Shown here: positions 8,661 to 16,483 of the stretch, in pieces | Numbering within the stretch: position 1 is the first letter of the stretch | Layout of the letters: each line of letters opens with the position of its first letter | Assembly (NCBI RefSeq): GCF_036689865.1 | Contig: NZ_JBAHUQ010000039.1 | Location: forward strand, 1 to 48,969 | Length of the DNA: 48,969 nt | Source: Magnetococcus sp. PR-3 | Lineage (GTDB): Bacteria > Pseudomonadota > Magnetococcia > Magnetococcales > Magnetococcaceae | Direction of reading: 5' to 3' | The notes under the pieces: model-generated | Database searches by the model: none | Seen by the model: only the letters and a program-made list of their open reading frames with translations | What the model was told of the DNA's origin: nothing | Made by a program: the position numbers and the translations under genes

Positions 8661-9791
8661 ATGACCATACAACGGGAAATGTTCCGTATTGACCCTAACC
8701 CAGATATCAAACGGGTACTGGAAGCGGACTCCTATTGGTTGGCCCGACAGCAAATTATTAAAGATCTTATTCAGCATACCCTTATCGATACCTATCACAA
8801 GTTTCGAAAAGCAAGGGAGCCCTACCCTTTTGTTGTGCGTTCTTCTTTGCGCCCCGGTTCTGTGATCACATCCAAAGAGTATAAGCTACACAACAGTGCC
8901 TTGGTGGTGCTGTTGGCGGACACCATGCCAGCCAAGCTTCGTAAACATTTTCGCTGTCGTTTAGGTAACCGGGTTGTCAAAAAGAACATTGCGGCTGTGG
9001 CACCAGATCTACCGGGCCTAGAGGATTATGATAATGCCTGGCGGGATGTACACCATGATGGTTTTTCTAAACTCATGCGTATGCTGCTGCCGTTGGACTT
9101 TGCTTTGCTGGTACAGCTTAACGATGAAGATGACCGCTACCAGTTTACAAACTTCCACGTAAAAATTGAACGACTTCTGGATATGGCCTTACGTACGATG
9201 GGTCATCATTTGAACTATCTGGAACGGGGTCTCTATGAGCAAGGAGAGACCTTTATTGATCAGTTTGAGCGCAAATTTTTTGAATATTTTAACTATTACC
9301 ACAATGCTGCTGGGCGTCGTGGGGCCAGTGCATTAGCCGCGCAAATTTTGGCCATGGATCAGCAGGAAGCCACTATTTTTAGTACCTCACAACAGGATCG
9401 GCGACTGACCCTTCTAACCACCTATAACGACAGTTGTGATCTAAAAATTGAACAGTATGTGCTGATATCTTTGGAACCTGATGAGGTTAAAGCCCTTAAA
9501 GTTTGGGGAAAAGATGCAGGTTTGGATATTCGTAACCACTATTTGGTCAATCCTCAGAGTGCCCATCCCATTGCAGTGATGCGCCTAACCTACCAACACA
9601 CTGAAGCAGCCCAACCGAGTAAGGATGGCAAACTGCGAGAACTTAATGTTCGGGAACGTTGGATCCGCCTGACCGAAGAGGTCATTATCCCGATGCATCC
9701 TGATGCCCAGGCCTGTATTGGCTATCCTGTGGCTTATCGGAAAGATGGCTCTGAAGTGGATGGAAAATCCTGTCCTCTACCAAGCAAGTAA
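8661..9791 (+). CDS. Unrecognised 376-aa protein between the two DnaA-box arms
   Basis: No family was recognised. The protein looks soluble, has no signal peptide or membrane segment, and is rich in charged and aromatic residues (for example KFFEYFNYYHNAAGRR near 210-230). A C-terminal part contains a predicted beta-rich stretch and MHPDAQACIGYPVAY. ATG 8661 is taken as start with AGGGAG 11 nt upstream. TTG 8655, two codons earlier, has the better 5-nt spacing and may be the true start. It is divergent from the NIF3-family gene and followed directly by origin arm B. Codon use resembles the neighbours, so it is a resident gene. Confidence 0.8.
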   Translation: MTIQREMFRIDPNPDIKRVLEADSYWLARQQIIKDLIQHTLIDTYHKFRKAREPYPFVVRSSLRPGSVITSKEYKLHNSALVVLLADTMPAKLRKHFRCRLGNRVVKKNIAAVAPDLPGLEDYDNAWRDVHHDGFSKLMRMLLPLDFALLVQLNDEDDRYQFTNFHVKIERLLDMALRTMGHHLNYLERGLYEQGETFIDQFERKFFEYFNYYHNAAGRRGASALAAQILAMDQQEATIFSTSQQDRRLTLLTTYNDSCDLKIEQYVLISLEPDEVKALKVWGKDAGLDIRNHYLVNPQSAHPIAVMRLTYQHTEAAQPSKDGKLRELNVRERWIRLTEEVIIPMHPDAQACIGYPVAYRKDGSEVDGKSCPLPSK

Positions 9792-10062
9792 GGTAAATAT
9801 TTTATCCACAGCCCCCTGTGAATAAAGCCTTTTTCACCAGTTGGTCTATCTGTGTATAACCCTCACTTTTTTTAAAAAACAGATTTGATCCCCTTTTTGT
9901 ACCTGTGCCATAGGGTTATTTTTTCACAGGCAGGGTGTTTGGCAAGATTCTGATCCAAAAAATCTTTTCAAGGTTTTTCCACTTATCCACAGCACCTTTT
10001 TCTAATTCAATTTCTTTTTAATTTAATTAGAAATAATAGTTCACAATCTGACGTCCCTAGAA
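9792..10062. other. Candidate oriC arm B: inverted copy of the five-box DnaA array
   Basis: Five 9-mers fit TTWTNCACA at 9802-9810, 9817-9825, 9851-9859, 9920-9928 and 9983-9991. Read on the minus strand, their order and orientations equal those of arm A, and the inner three boxes have the same 34- and 15-nt steps. The blocks 9977-10001 and 9802-9822 are exact inverted matches of 6665-6689 and 6846-6866. An AT-rich stretch at about 9996-10040 lies outside the outermost box, as in arm A. The hemE promoter follows immediately. Confidence 0.72.
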
Positions 10063-10092
10063 TTGACACTCAGCCCGCCAAATCCGTATAGT
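10063..10092 (+). promoter_or_regulatory. Sigma-70-type promoter of hemE
   Basis: A perfect -35 TTGACA (10063-10068) is followed after 18 nt by TATAGT (10087-10092), a five-of-six match to the -10 box. It directs transcription into hemE and lies directly beside the AT-rich edge of origin arm B. Confidence 0.7.
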
Positions 10093-10146
10093 CCATAGTC
10101 TGACTTTAATCTCTTTCGGCTCGGTTTAGGCCACTTAGGATTATTT

Positions 10147-10161
10147 GATAATGATAATCCA
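10147..10161 (+). promoter_or_regulatory. Fur-box-like site in the hemE leader
   Basis: TGATAATGATAATCC matches the 7-1-7 Fur motif (TGATAAT-N-ATTATCA) at 12 of 14 positions. It lies about 35 nt upstream of the hemE start and downstream of its promoter. Iron control of haem synthesis is plausible, but the family of regulator cannot be read from this window. Confidence 0.45.
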
Positions 10162-10194
10162 AGTTTGCCGTGACATTTTTTGTGAAAGCTTCCA

Positions 10195-11265
10195 ATGGAA
10201 TCCAAACATCGCTTTATCAAAGCCTGCTTACGCCAACCTGTAGATAGCACCCCTATTTGGTTGATGCGCCAAGCAGGTCGTTATCTACCTGAATACCGTA
10301 AAACCCGTGCTCAAGCTGGAGACTTTATGTCTCTGTGTAAAAACACGGAACTGGCCACAGAGGTCACCATGCAACCCATCCGTCGTTATGGGTTGGATGC
10401 CGCCATTCTCTTTTCCGATATTCTGGTCATTCCCGAAGCGATGGGTATGGATGTACGCTTTGCTACAGGTGAAGGTCCCATTTTAGAACCACCTGTGCGT
10501 CGCCATGAGGATATTGAAAATCTTAAAATGACAGATCCAGAAGATACACTGGATTATGTGATGAATGCCGTACGTTCAATCCGTACAGCACTGAATGATG
10601 ATATTCCATTGATCGGTTTTTCCGGTTCACCTTGGACTCTCGCCACTTACATGGTGGAAGGTGGATCCAGCAAAACGTTCGGTTTGGTCAAAGGTATGCT
10701 CTATGATGCACCAGACTCGATGCATCTGCTGTTAGACAAATTGGCGGATATGGTGGCCGATTATCTGAACGCTCAAATTAAAAATGGTGCCCAGGCGGTA
10801 CAAATTTTTGATACCTGGGGTGGGGTGCTAAGCCAGCCGGTCTTCCGTGAGTTCTCTTTACGCAGTATGAAAGCGGTGGTGGATCGTCTGGACCGTACCA
10901 ATGCAGCTGGCGAGACCATTCCGGTTATTCTGTTTGCCAAGGGCTGTAATGCCATGGTCGAAGATATTGCCAATACTGGTTGTGATGTTGTGGGTCTGGA
11001 TTGGACATCAGAAATTGGTCCTATGCGGGAGAAAATTGGCCATAAAGTCGCTCTACAGGGGAATATGGATCCTTCCTTACTGTACGCGTCGCCTGAGCGC
11101 ATTGCTCAAGGGGCACGGGATATTTTAAAAGCTTTTGGCCCCAACCCTGGTCACATCTTCAACTTGGGTCACGGTATGGCCCCAGATATGAGCCCAGATC
11201 ATGTGGATGCACTGGTTAAAGCGGTAAAGGAAGAGGGTTTGAAGATCCATCAGGGAGAGTCATAA
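10195..11265 (+). CDS. hemE: Uroporphyrinogen decarboxylase
   Basis: Decarboxylates the four acetate side chains of uroporphyrinogen III to give coproporphyrinogen III in haem synthesis. The 356-aa length is typical. Signatures are [16 protein letters not shown] near residue 20, [17 protein letters not shown] around 80-96, [22 protein letters not shown], and [15 protein letters not shown] near the C-terminus. The stop TAA overlaps the ATG of hemN, so the two are translationally coupled. The gene has its own promoter beside origin arm B. Confidence 0.97.
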   Translation: MESKHRFIKACLRQPVDSTPIWLMRQAGRYLPEYRKTRAQAGDFMSLCKNTELATEVTMQPIRRYGLDAAILFSDILVIPEAMGMDVRFATGEGPILEPPVRRHEDIENLKMTDPEDTLDYVMNAVRSIRTALNDDIPLIGFSGSPWTLATYMVEGGSSKTFGLVKGMLYDAPDSMHLLLDKLADMVADYLNAQIKNGAQAVQIFDTWGGVLSQPVFREFSLRSMKAVVDRLDRTNAAGETIPVILFAKGCNAMVEDIANTGCDVVGLDWTSEIGPMREKIGHKVALQGNMDPSLLYASPERIAQGARDILKAFGPNPGHIFNLGHGMAPDMSPDHVDALVKAVKEEGLKIHQGES

Positions 11266-12671
11266 TGAGTTCGCCCATTAGTCAAGTGTGGCAATTTGAT
11301 CTGGAGTTGATCAATCGCTACAACAAATCGGGCCCCCGTTACACCTCTTATCCCACAGCACCCCACTTTCATGACAAGTTTGGTGCAAAAGAGTATAAGC
11401 AGGCGGTGATTCGTTCTCAGGAGAAGGATCCCAATAAGCCCTTATCGCTCTATTTTCATATCCCCTTTTGTGACACCGTCTGTTATTACTGCGCGTGTAA
11501 TAAGGTGGTTACGCCAGACCGTTCCCGTGCCGCCCGCTACCTGGAGTATCTGCTTCAGGAAGTAGAACGCATGGGTAAGCTGTTTGATCGCAAGCGTGAG
11601 GTGGTTCAACTGCATTTGGGTGGTGGAACACCCACCTATTTGAACAATGACCAGTTGCAGCGCTTGTGGGATGCCGTAAACGAAAACTTTAACCTGGTAG
11701 ATGATGCCCGGGGCGAGTACAGCTTTGAGGCTGATCCCCGTGAACTCCCCGCCGGCTCGGTTGCGGGTCTGCGTAAAATGGGTATGAACCGTATCTCTGT
11801 TGGGGTACAGGATCTGGATCCTATTGTACAGAAGGCGGTTAACCGTATTCAGCCGCTGGATCTGACCAAGCGGGTGGTGGATGAAGCTCGGGATTCCGGT
11901 TATGCCTCCATCAATGTGGATTTGATTTATGGTCTGCCTTTTCAAAGTGAAAAAGGCTTTGAAGAGACGTTAAAAGCGACCATCAATGATCTGGATCCTG
12001 ATCGTCTGGCTGTCTTCAACTATGCCCACTTGCCTCAATACTTTATGCCTCAACGGCGTATTGATGATGCCGATCTGCCTTCGCCGGATACCAAACTGAA
12101 AATTTTGGAAATGGCAGCCCAGATGTTGGTGGATGCCGGGTATGTTTATATTGGTATGGACCACTTTGCCAAACCGGATGATGAGTTGGCTGTGGCCCAG
12201 CGTAATGGGGTACTGCACCGTAACTTCCAGGGGTATACCACCCATGCGGAGTGTGATCTGGTCTCCATGGGGTCAACATCCATCAGCCAAATTGGCAATA
12301 CCTTTGCGCAGAATGAGAAGGAGCTGGAGCCTTATTATCAGCGTATTGAAGATGGTGATTTGGCCATTTTCAAAGGGTTGGAACTCAGTGATGATGACAT
12401 GCTGCGCCAAGATGTCATTATGCGCATGATTTGTGATTTCCAGTTGGATCGTGGGTTGATCTCCAAAAAGCATGGTATTGATTTTGATCAGTACTTTGAT
12501 GTGGAGCAGGAAGATATTAAGCGTATGGTGGAGGAGGGGTTAATTGAGGATGATGGTAACCTGATCCGTTGTACACCAGGTGGCCGTCTGCTCATTCGTA
12601 ACATCTGCATGACCTTTGATTGGTACCTGCGCAATGCTGAGCAGAAGAAGACCTTCTCCCGTACCATCTAG
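11265..12671 (+). CDS. hemN: Oxygen-independent coproporphyrinogen III oxidase
   Basis: Radical SAM enzyme that converts coproporphyrinogen III to protoporphyrinogen IX without oxygen. The 468-aa protein (E. coli HemN is 457 aa) has the long HemN N-terminus with NRYNKSGPRYTSYPTAP. The Fe-S motif uses C69, C73 and C76 with the additional C78. LHLGGGTPTYL follows, and the C-terminal HemN domain includes ELSDDDMLRQDVIMRMICDF. It has a one-base overlap with hemE and is followed by two strong hairpins. Confidence 0.97.
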   Translation: MSSPISQVWQFDLELINRYNKSGPRYTSYPTAPHFHDKFGAKEYKQAVIRSQEKDPNKPLSLYFHIPFCDTVCYYCACNKVVTPDRSRAARYLEYLLQEVERMGKLFDRKREVVQLHLGGGTPTYLNNDQLQRLWDAVNENFNLVDDARGEYSFEADPRELPAGSVAGLRKMGMNRISVGVQDLDPIVQKAVNRIQPLDLTKRVVDEARDSGYASINVDLIYGLPFQSEKGFEETLKATINDLDPDRLAVFNYAHLPQYFMPQRRIDDADLPSPDTKLKILEMAAQMLVDAGYVYIGMDHFAKPDDELAVAQRNGVLHRNFQGYTTHAECDLVSMGSTSISQIGNTFAQNEKELEPYYQRIEDGDLAIFKGLELSDDDMLRQDVIMRMICDFQLDRGLISKKHGIDFDQYFDVEQEDIKRMVEEGLIEDDGNLIRCTPGGRLLIRNICMTFDWYLRNAEQKKTFSRTI

Positions 12672-12721
12672 GTATAGGGTTGAAGGATCGATCGCTGCAC
12701 AGCACAGTCTGTGACAGATCG

Positions 12722-12760
12722 CCCGGTAAACAATCTGATTTTCGAAGATTGTTTACCGGG
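12722..12760 (+). terminator. 15-bp perfect hairpin after hemN
   Basis: A perfect 15-bp inverted repeat (12722-12736 with 12746-12760) surrounds a 9-nt loop, about 50 nt after the hemN stop. There is no downstream T run, so it may be an mRNA 3' stabiliser or part of a two-hairpin terminator together with 12774-12821. Confidence 0.55.
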
Positions 12761-12773
12761 TAGTTAAGGATCA

Positions 12774-12821
12774 TTTTAGCGTGATCAACAGGTATCTACT
12801 AACCTATTGATCACGCTAAAA
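12774..12821. terminator. 20-bp hairpin with A/T flanks, likely bidirectional terminator
   Basis: The arms 12774-12793 and 12802-12821 pair over 20 positions with one mismatch and an 8-nt loop. The stem ends in TTTT on one side and AAAA on the other. It follows the first hemN hairpin by 13 nt. The rest of the gap to hemG (12822-12968) holds no other recognisable feature. Confidence 0.6.
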
Positions 12822-12968
12822 ATAGCCTTAGGTGTAAGAGCAAAAAACGGGAGAAGAGTACATGTTTCTTCCCCATCCCCCTCAAACCTTTTCAATAGTA
12901 AAACTATAGAAAAGTAAAAAGATCTAACGATTTAGGTAGATCTTTCACCCATCTTGGACACGACTTCT

Positions 12969-14351
12969 ATGACACAAGCATCTCCCATCCTCATTATTGG
13001 TGGCGGTATCTCTGGTCTCTCGACGGCATGGTTTCTCCATAAAGCTGGGCATAAGGTTGTGATTTTGGAGTCTCGAGACAGGGTAGGGGGGAATATTCTC
13101 ACCAGCCATACGCCTGAGGGATACCTGATTGAACATGGTCCCAACTCCACTTTGCAAAAACCTGGGGATGCTGAGGATGCCTTAGGGCGGATTATTGAGG
13201 ATATGGGATTGGAATCCCGGTTACTGGAGGCCAATCCTCTGGCTGCTCGTCGTTTTGTGATGAAAGGGGGGCAGCTGCATGTACTGCCTACATCTCCCCC
13301 TGGTTTTTTGAAAACACCCCTCTTTCCTTTTATGGCCAAACTCCGTTTGGGCTTGGAGCCCTTTATTGGAAAGGGAACCAAAGAGGAGACTATTGCCGAA
13401 TTTGTCACCCGACGTTTGGGTAAGGCTTTTTTAGATTATGCCATTGAGCCCTTTGTCTCTGGCGTCTATGCCGGTGACCCTAAACAGCTGTCCGTTCGGG
13501 CTGCAGTCGCCAAAATTTATGCCCTTGAAGAGAAATATGGATCCCTAATCAAAGGGGCCTTTGCTATGGGTAAAATCCGTAAAGCAGCCGGTATGCCCCG
13601 TGGTCGTATGATCTCTTTTGACAAGGGGATGGAGGTTCTACCTGCAGCCATTGCTGAAAAATTACCGGATGGCTGTGTGGAAACCAGTGCGGAAGTGACC
13701 GCTCTAACCTCAGTAGGGGATCAGTGGCAGGTACAATGGACGCGGGATGGAAAAAGCCAAACTCTCACCGCCAGTCAGGTGGTTTTGGCCACCCCAGCTC
13801 AAGTGACCGCCAAACTGTTACGTCCCATGAGTACAGAAGCTGCAGATCTTCTGGAAGGGATCCGTTATGCCCCGGTTGATTCTGTGGCGTTGGGCTATGA
13901 GACAAAAGATGTGGCCCACCCGCTGGATGGATTTGGATTTTTAATTCCCCGTAATGAGAAGGTCACAACCCTGGGTGGACTCTTTTCCACCACCCTGTTT
14001 CCTGGTCGGGGGCCGGAAGGTAAGGCTTTGATGACCTGCTTTATTGGTGGTATGACCAATCCCGGTATTGCTGAGTGGTCGGAAGAGGATGTGGCCAAGC
14101 AGGTGGATCAGGATATGATGGCTGCCCTGGGGATTAAACAGGGGGCAGAGTATGTGCATATGACCCGCTATAAAACCGCCATTGCCCAATATGAGTTGGG
14201 CCATTTGCAGCGGGTAGGGGAGATAGATGAGGCTTTAAAGCCTCTCAAAGGGCTACATTTGCGTGCAAACTGGCGAGATGGGGTCAGTGTATCGGATTGC
14301 GTCTTAAACGGTGAGAAGAGCGCTCAGCGTGTTCTAGAGGGTATGTCCTGA
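12969..14351 (+). CDS. hemG: Protoporphyrinogen oxidase, FAD-dependent (HemG/HemY type)
   Basis: Oxidises protoporphyrinogen IX to protoporphyrin IX with FAD; in the HemY family the acceptor is usually oxygen. The 460-aa product from ATG 12969 has the N-terminal dinucleotide fold ILIIGGGISGLSTAWFL, VVILESRDRVGGNI, and EHGPNSTLQ near residue 50. It also has FVSGVYAGDPKQLSVRAA in the middle, and the C-terminal GLHLRANWRDGVSVSDCVLNG FAD signature. TTG 12954 is an alternative upstream start. It completes the hemE-hemN-hemG set and overlaps dnaQ by one base. Confidence 0.94.
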   Translation: MTQASPILIIGGGISGLSTAWFLHKAGHKVVILESRDRVGGNILTSHTPEGYLIEHGPNSTLQKPGDAEDALGRIIEDMGLESRLLEANPLAARRFVMKGGQLHVLPTSPPGFLKTPLFPFMAKLRLGLEPFIGKGTKEETIAEFVTRRLGKAFLDYAIEPFVSGVYAGDPKQLSVRAAVAKIYALEEKYGSLIKGAFAMGKIRKAAGMPRGRMISFDKGMEVLPAAIAEKLPDGCVETSAEVTALTSVGDQWQVQWTRDGKSQTLTASQVVLATPAQVTAKLLRPMSTEAADLLEGIRYAPVDSVALGYETKDVAHPLDGFGFLIPRNEKVTTLGGLFSTTLFPGRGPEGKALMTCFIGGMTNPGIAEWSEEDVAKQVDQDMMAALGIKQGAEYVHMTRYKTAIAQYELGHLQRVGEIDEALKPLKGLHLRANWRDGVSVSDCVLNGEKSAQRVLEGMS

Positions 14352-15067
14352 TGGAAAGATTGATTGTTCTGGATACTGAGACCACCGGTTTTGATCCCAG
14401 GGAGGGCCACCGCATTGTTGAAATTGGTTGTGTGGAACTGATCAATATGCGTAAAGGGGAAGAGCGGCAGTGGTACATCAATCCAGAACGGGAGATCCCT
14501 GCGGAAGCTACCAAAGTTCATGGTATTACCGATGAAGATGTTGCTGACTGTAAAAAATTCAAAGAGATGTATCATGAGTTTTTAGAGTTTATCGGTGAGG
14601 ATCAAATGGTGATCCATAATGCCGAGTTTGATATGCGCTTTTTGAATGCGGAGTTAACCCGTCTTAATAAGCGGCTGGTTATGCCGATGGATCGCTCCAT
14701 TGATACCATTCCGCTGGCCCGACGCAAGTTTCCTGGTTCTACTGTCAATTTGGATGCCTTGTGTAAACGTTTGGGGGTGGATAACTCTGGCCGTACCTTC
14801 CACGGTGCATTACTGGATGCTCATCTCCTGGCAGAGGTGTATATCGAGTTGATGGGGGGAAACCAGTTCAGTCTGGAAATGGCTGGGGAAGAGCGTTCTG
14901 AGGAGGAGGCTGCCGCACAACAGGTTGCGGAAGAGGCCAGTTCAAAGGAAGGGTTACTCATGGCAGCACGTGACTGGAAGGTCAGTGATGAAAGTATGCA
15001 AGCTCATGAAGCCTTTTTGACACTGCTGGACAAAGAGTCTGGTGGGTCTGTGTGGAATAAAAACTAA
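14351..15067 (+). CDS. dnaQ: DNA polymerase III epsilon subunit (3'-5' proofreading exonuclease)
   Basis: Proofreads for the replicative polymerase. The 238-aa protein has Exo I DTETTGF with metal-binding D8 and E10, Exo II VIHNAEFDMRFL, and Exo III FHGALLDAHLLAEVY. NQFSLEM just after the nuclease domain is a plausible clamp- or alpha-binding region, followed by an acidic linker. ATG overlaps the hemG TGA. Nearness of dnaQ to the origin is common in Alphaproteobacteria. Confidence 0.95.
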   Translation: MERLIVLDTETTGFDPREGHRIVEIGCVELINMRKGEERQWYINPEREIPAEATKVHGITDEDVADCKKFKEMYHEFLEFIGEDQMVIHNAEFDMRFLNAELTRLNKRLVMPMDRSIDTIPLARRKFPGSTVNLDALCKRLGVDNSGRTFHGALLDAHLLAEVYIELMGGNQFSLEMAGEERSEEEAAAQQVAEEASSKEGLLMAARDWKVSDESMQAHEAFLTLLDKESGGSVWNKN

Positions 15068-15110
15068 GGGATTTGATCTCCCTGTTAAGTCTGATGGAGT
15101 AAACCAGTTT

Positions 15111-15662
15111 ATGTTACGTCTGTTTATTGTTTTATTCTCCCTGACCTTGAGCTCACAGGCCATGGCCATGCAGTTGTTGGATCCCTGCCGGGCTTGCCAT
15201 AAGGATAATGGCCAGCCTGTTAATGTAGATACCACCCCCCTGATTGGTAGTCAGAATGTGATGTATATCATGGGGGTATTACAAGATTACGCCATGGGTA
15301 AACGGCCCACAGAAGTGGCTGTACATAAAGAGATTCCTCAACAACTTCACATGATGTATGGCGCCCACTACTCTCAGCAACCTTGGGTCAGTCCCTGGCA
15401 AGCGGTGGATAATAAACGCGCTGATCGGGGTAAAGAGCTCATTGGTGGCTGTGAACGGTGTCATCGTGAGGGGGGGAAAGTGCAGTATGATGACAACCCC
15501 CGTCTGGCGGGTCAGCGTATGGACTATCTACGTCTACGCATGGCACAGTTCCGTAAGGAAGGCCGTACTCCTCCACAGCCTAAAAAAATGCGTAGCTTTA
15601 TGAAAGAGTTAAGTGATGAACAAATAGAAGATGTCATTCACTTTTATGCAAGAAATCGATAA
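15111..15662 (+). CDS. Exported dihaem cytochrome c
   Basis: Periplasmic class I-type cytochrome, 183 aa from ATG 15111 (GGAG 11 nt upstream). The N-terminus is a signal peptide (hydrophobic residues 3-15, cleavage near AMA). There are two haem-binding CXXCH motifs, at C26-C29-H30 and C114-C117-H118. Met residues that could be axial ligands lie at MYIM, MMYG and MRSFM. The two-domain layout resembles cytochrome c4, with the partner oxidase unknown. It starts 43 nt after dnaQ and may share its transcript. Confidence 0.88.
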   Translation: MLRLFIVLFSLTLSSQAMAMQLLDPCRACHKDNGQPVNVDTTPLIGSQNVMYIMGVLQDYAMGKRPTEVAVHKEIPQQLHMMYGAHYSQQPWVSPWQAVDNKRADRGKELIGGCERCHREGGKVQYDDNPRLAGQRMDYLRLRMAQFRKEGRTPPQPKKMRSFMKELSDEQIEDVIHFYARNR

Positions 15663-15761
15663 ATAAACAGGTATGAACCGTAGGGTTTTCCACACATGCT
15701 TGGGGTCTTGATAAACGTGATATACTGAGGCTAAGTAACACAAGGATTAAGGGGTGCAACC

Positions 15762-16400
15762 ATGGCACAGCACCAATCCAGTCACCAAAAAGCAGAGAGT
15801 CAGGGTATCTCTTTGGTTGAGATGCTCATTGGTCTGGTCATTATTGGTGGTTTGTTGGGCATCGTCATGGTGGGGATAGATCTGCAACGGAATGCCGAGA
15901 ATAAGCGCATCGCTCAGCTTTATATTGGGGGATGGGCCAAAGCTTATAACCACTACTACGAACGTATGGGGATCGTACCGGGAGATCAAAAAAACCAACG
16001 CAGTGGGCTAACGAACCTGCCGTTGAGTGCCTCTTTTGCCGAACTGTTTTCCCAGGCAGGTGTGCCCATACCTGTTACCCAGCAGGGGCAACCAGTTAAC
16101 CGTTACCACTATTTTGATGATCAAGGTAACCCCCACCAATTGCATATCGCTTTTGAGGCGATTACCGTTCCTTCACCTGAGGTGGGTGTGGGTTTGTTGG
16201 GCAATGTTATGCGCCTGGAACAGGTATCCCCCCGACTGTTTGCTACTCTTGAAGCTCAGGTGGATGATCAACCCTCACCAAGTGGCGGAGAGCTCCGTTG
16301 TCTATCTACCCTGAATATGGCTGAAGATAACCCCATGCGGCTGCGCAATAAGAATAAGGCCCATCATAGCTTTGTTTGCTGGTATAAAATGCGTTTTTAA
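15762..16400 (+). CDS. Type IV pilin-like (pseudopilin) protein
   Basis: A 212-aa protein with a prepilin signature: a 15-residue hydrophilic leader ending in Gly15, then ISLVEMLIGLVIIGGLLGI. Ile16 follows the cleavage site and Glu20 is the conserved +5 residue. The rest is a soluble globular part with cysteines near the C-terminus (ELRCLSTLN and SFVCWYKMRF) that could form a C-terminal disulfide. The prepilin peptidase at 5797 could process it. No other pilus or secretion genes are adjacent, so its system is unknown. Confidence 0.82.
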   Translation: MAQHQSSHQKAESQGISLVEMLIGLVIIGGLLGIVMVGIDLQRNAENKRIAQLYIGGWAKAYNHYYERMGIVPGDQKNQRSGLTNLPLSASFAELFSQAGVPIPVTQQGQPVNRYHYFDDQGNPHQLHIAFEAITVPSPEVGVGLLGNVMRLEQVSPRLFATLEAQVDDQPSPSGGELRCLSTLNMAEDNPMRLRNKNKAHHSFVCWYKMRF

Positions 16401-16438
16401 ATCATTTTATGGGGGTTCATTGATGGGTAGTATGGATT

Positions 16439-16472
16439 AAGTAAACCTTTCCTTTGGCTTTTAAGTTTACTA
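16439..16472. promoter_or_regulatory. Inverted repeat resembling a BirA operator upstream of bioF
   Basis: AAGTAAACC (16439-16447) and AGTTTACTA (16464-16472) are separated by 16 nt and each match seven of nine positions of the bacterial BirA box (TTGTAAACC, 14-16 nt, GGTTTACAA). The site ends 11 nt before the bioF start, a position suited to repression of the biotin operon. The identity of the regulator is inferred. Confidence 0.5.
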
Positions 16473-16483
16473 AGCTGTGGGCC

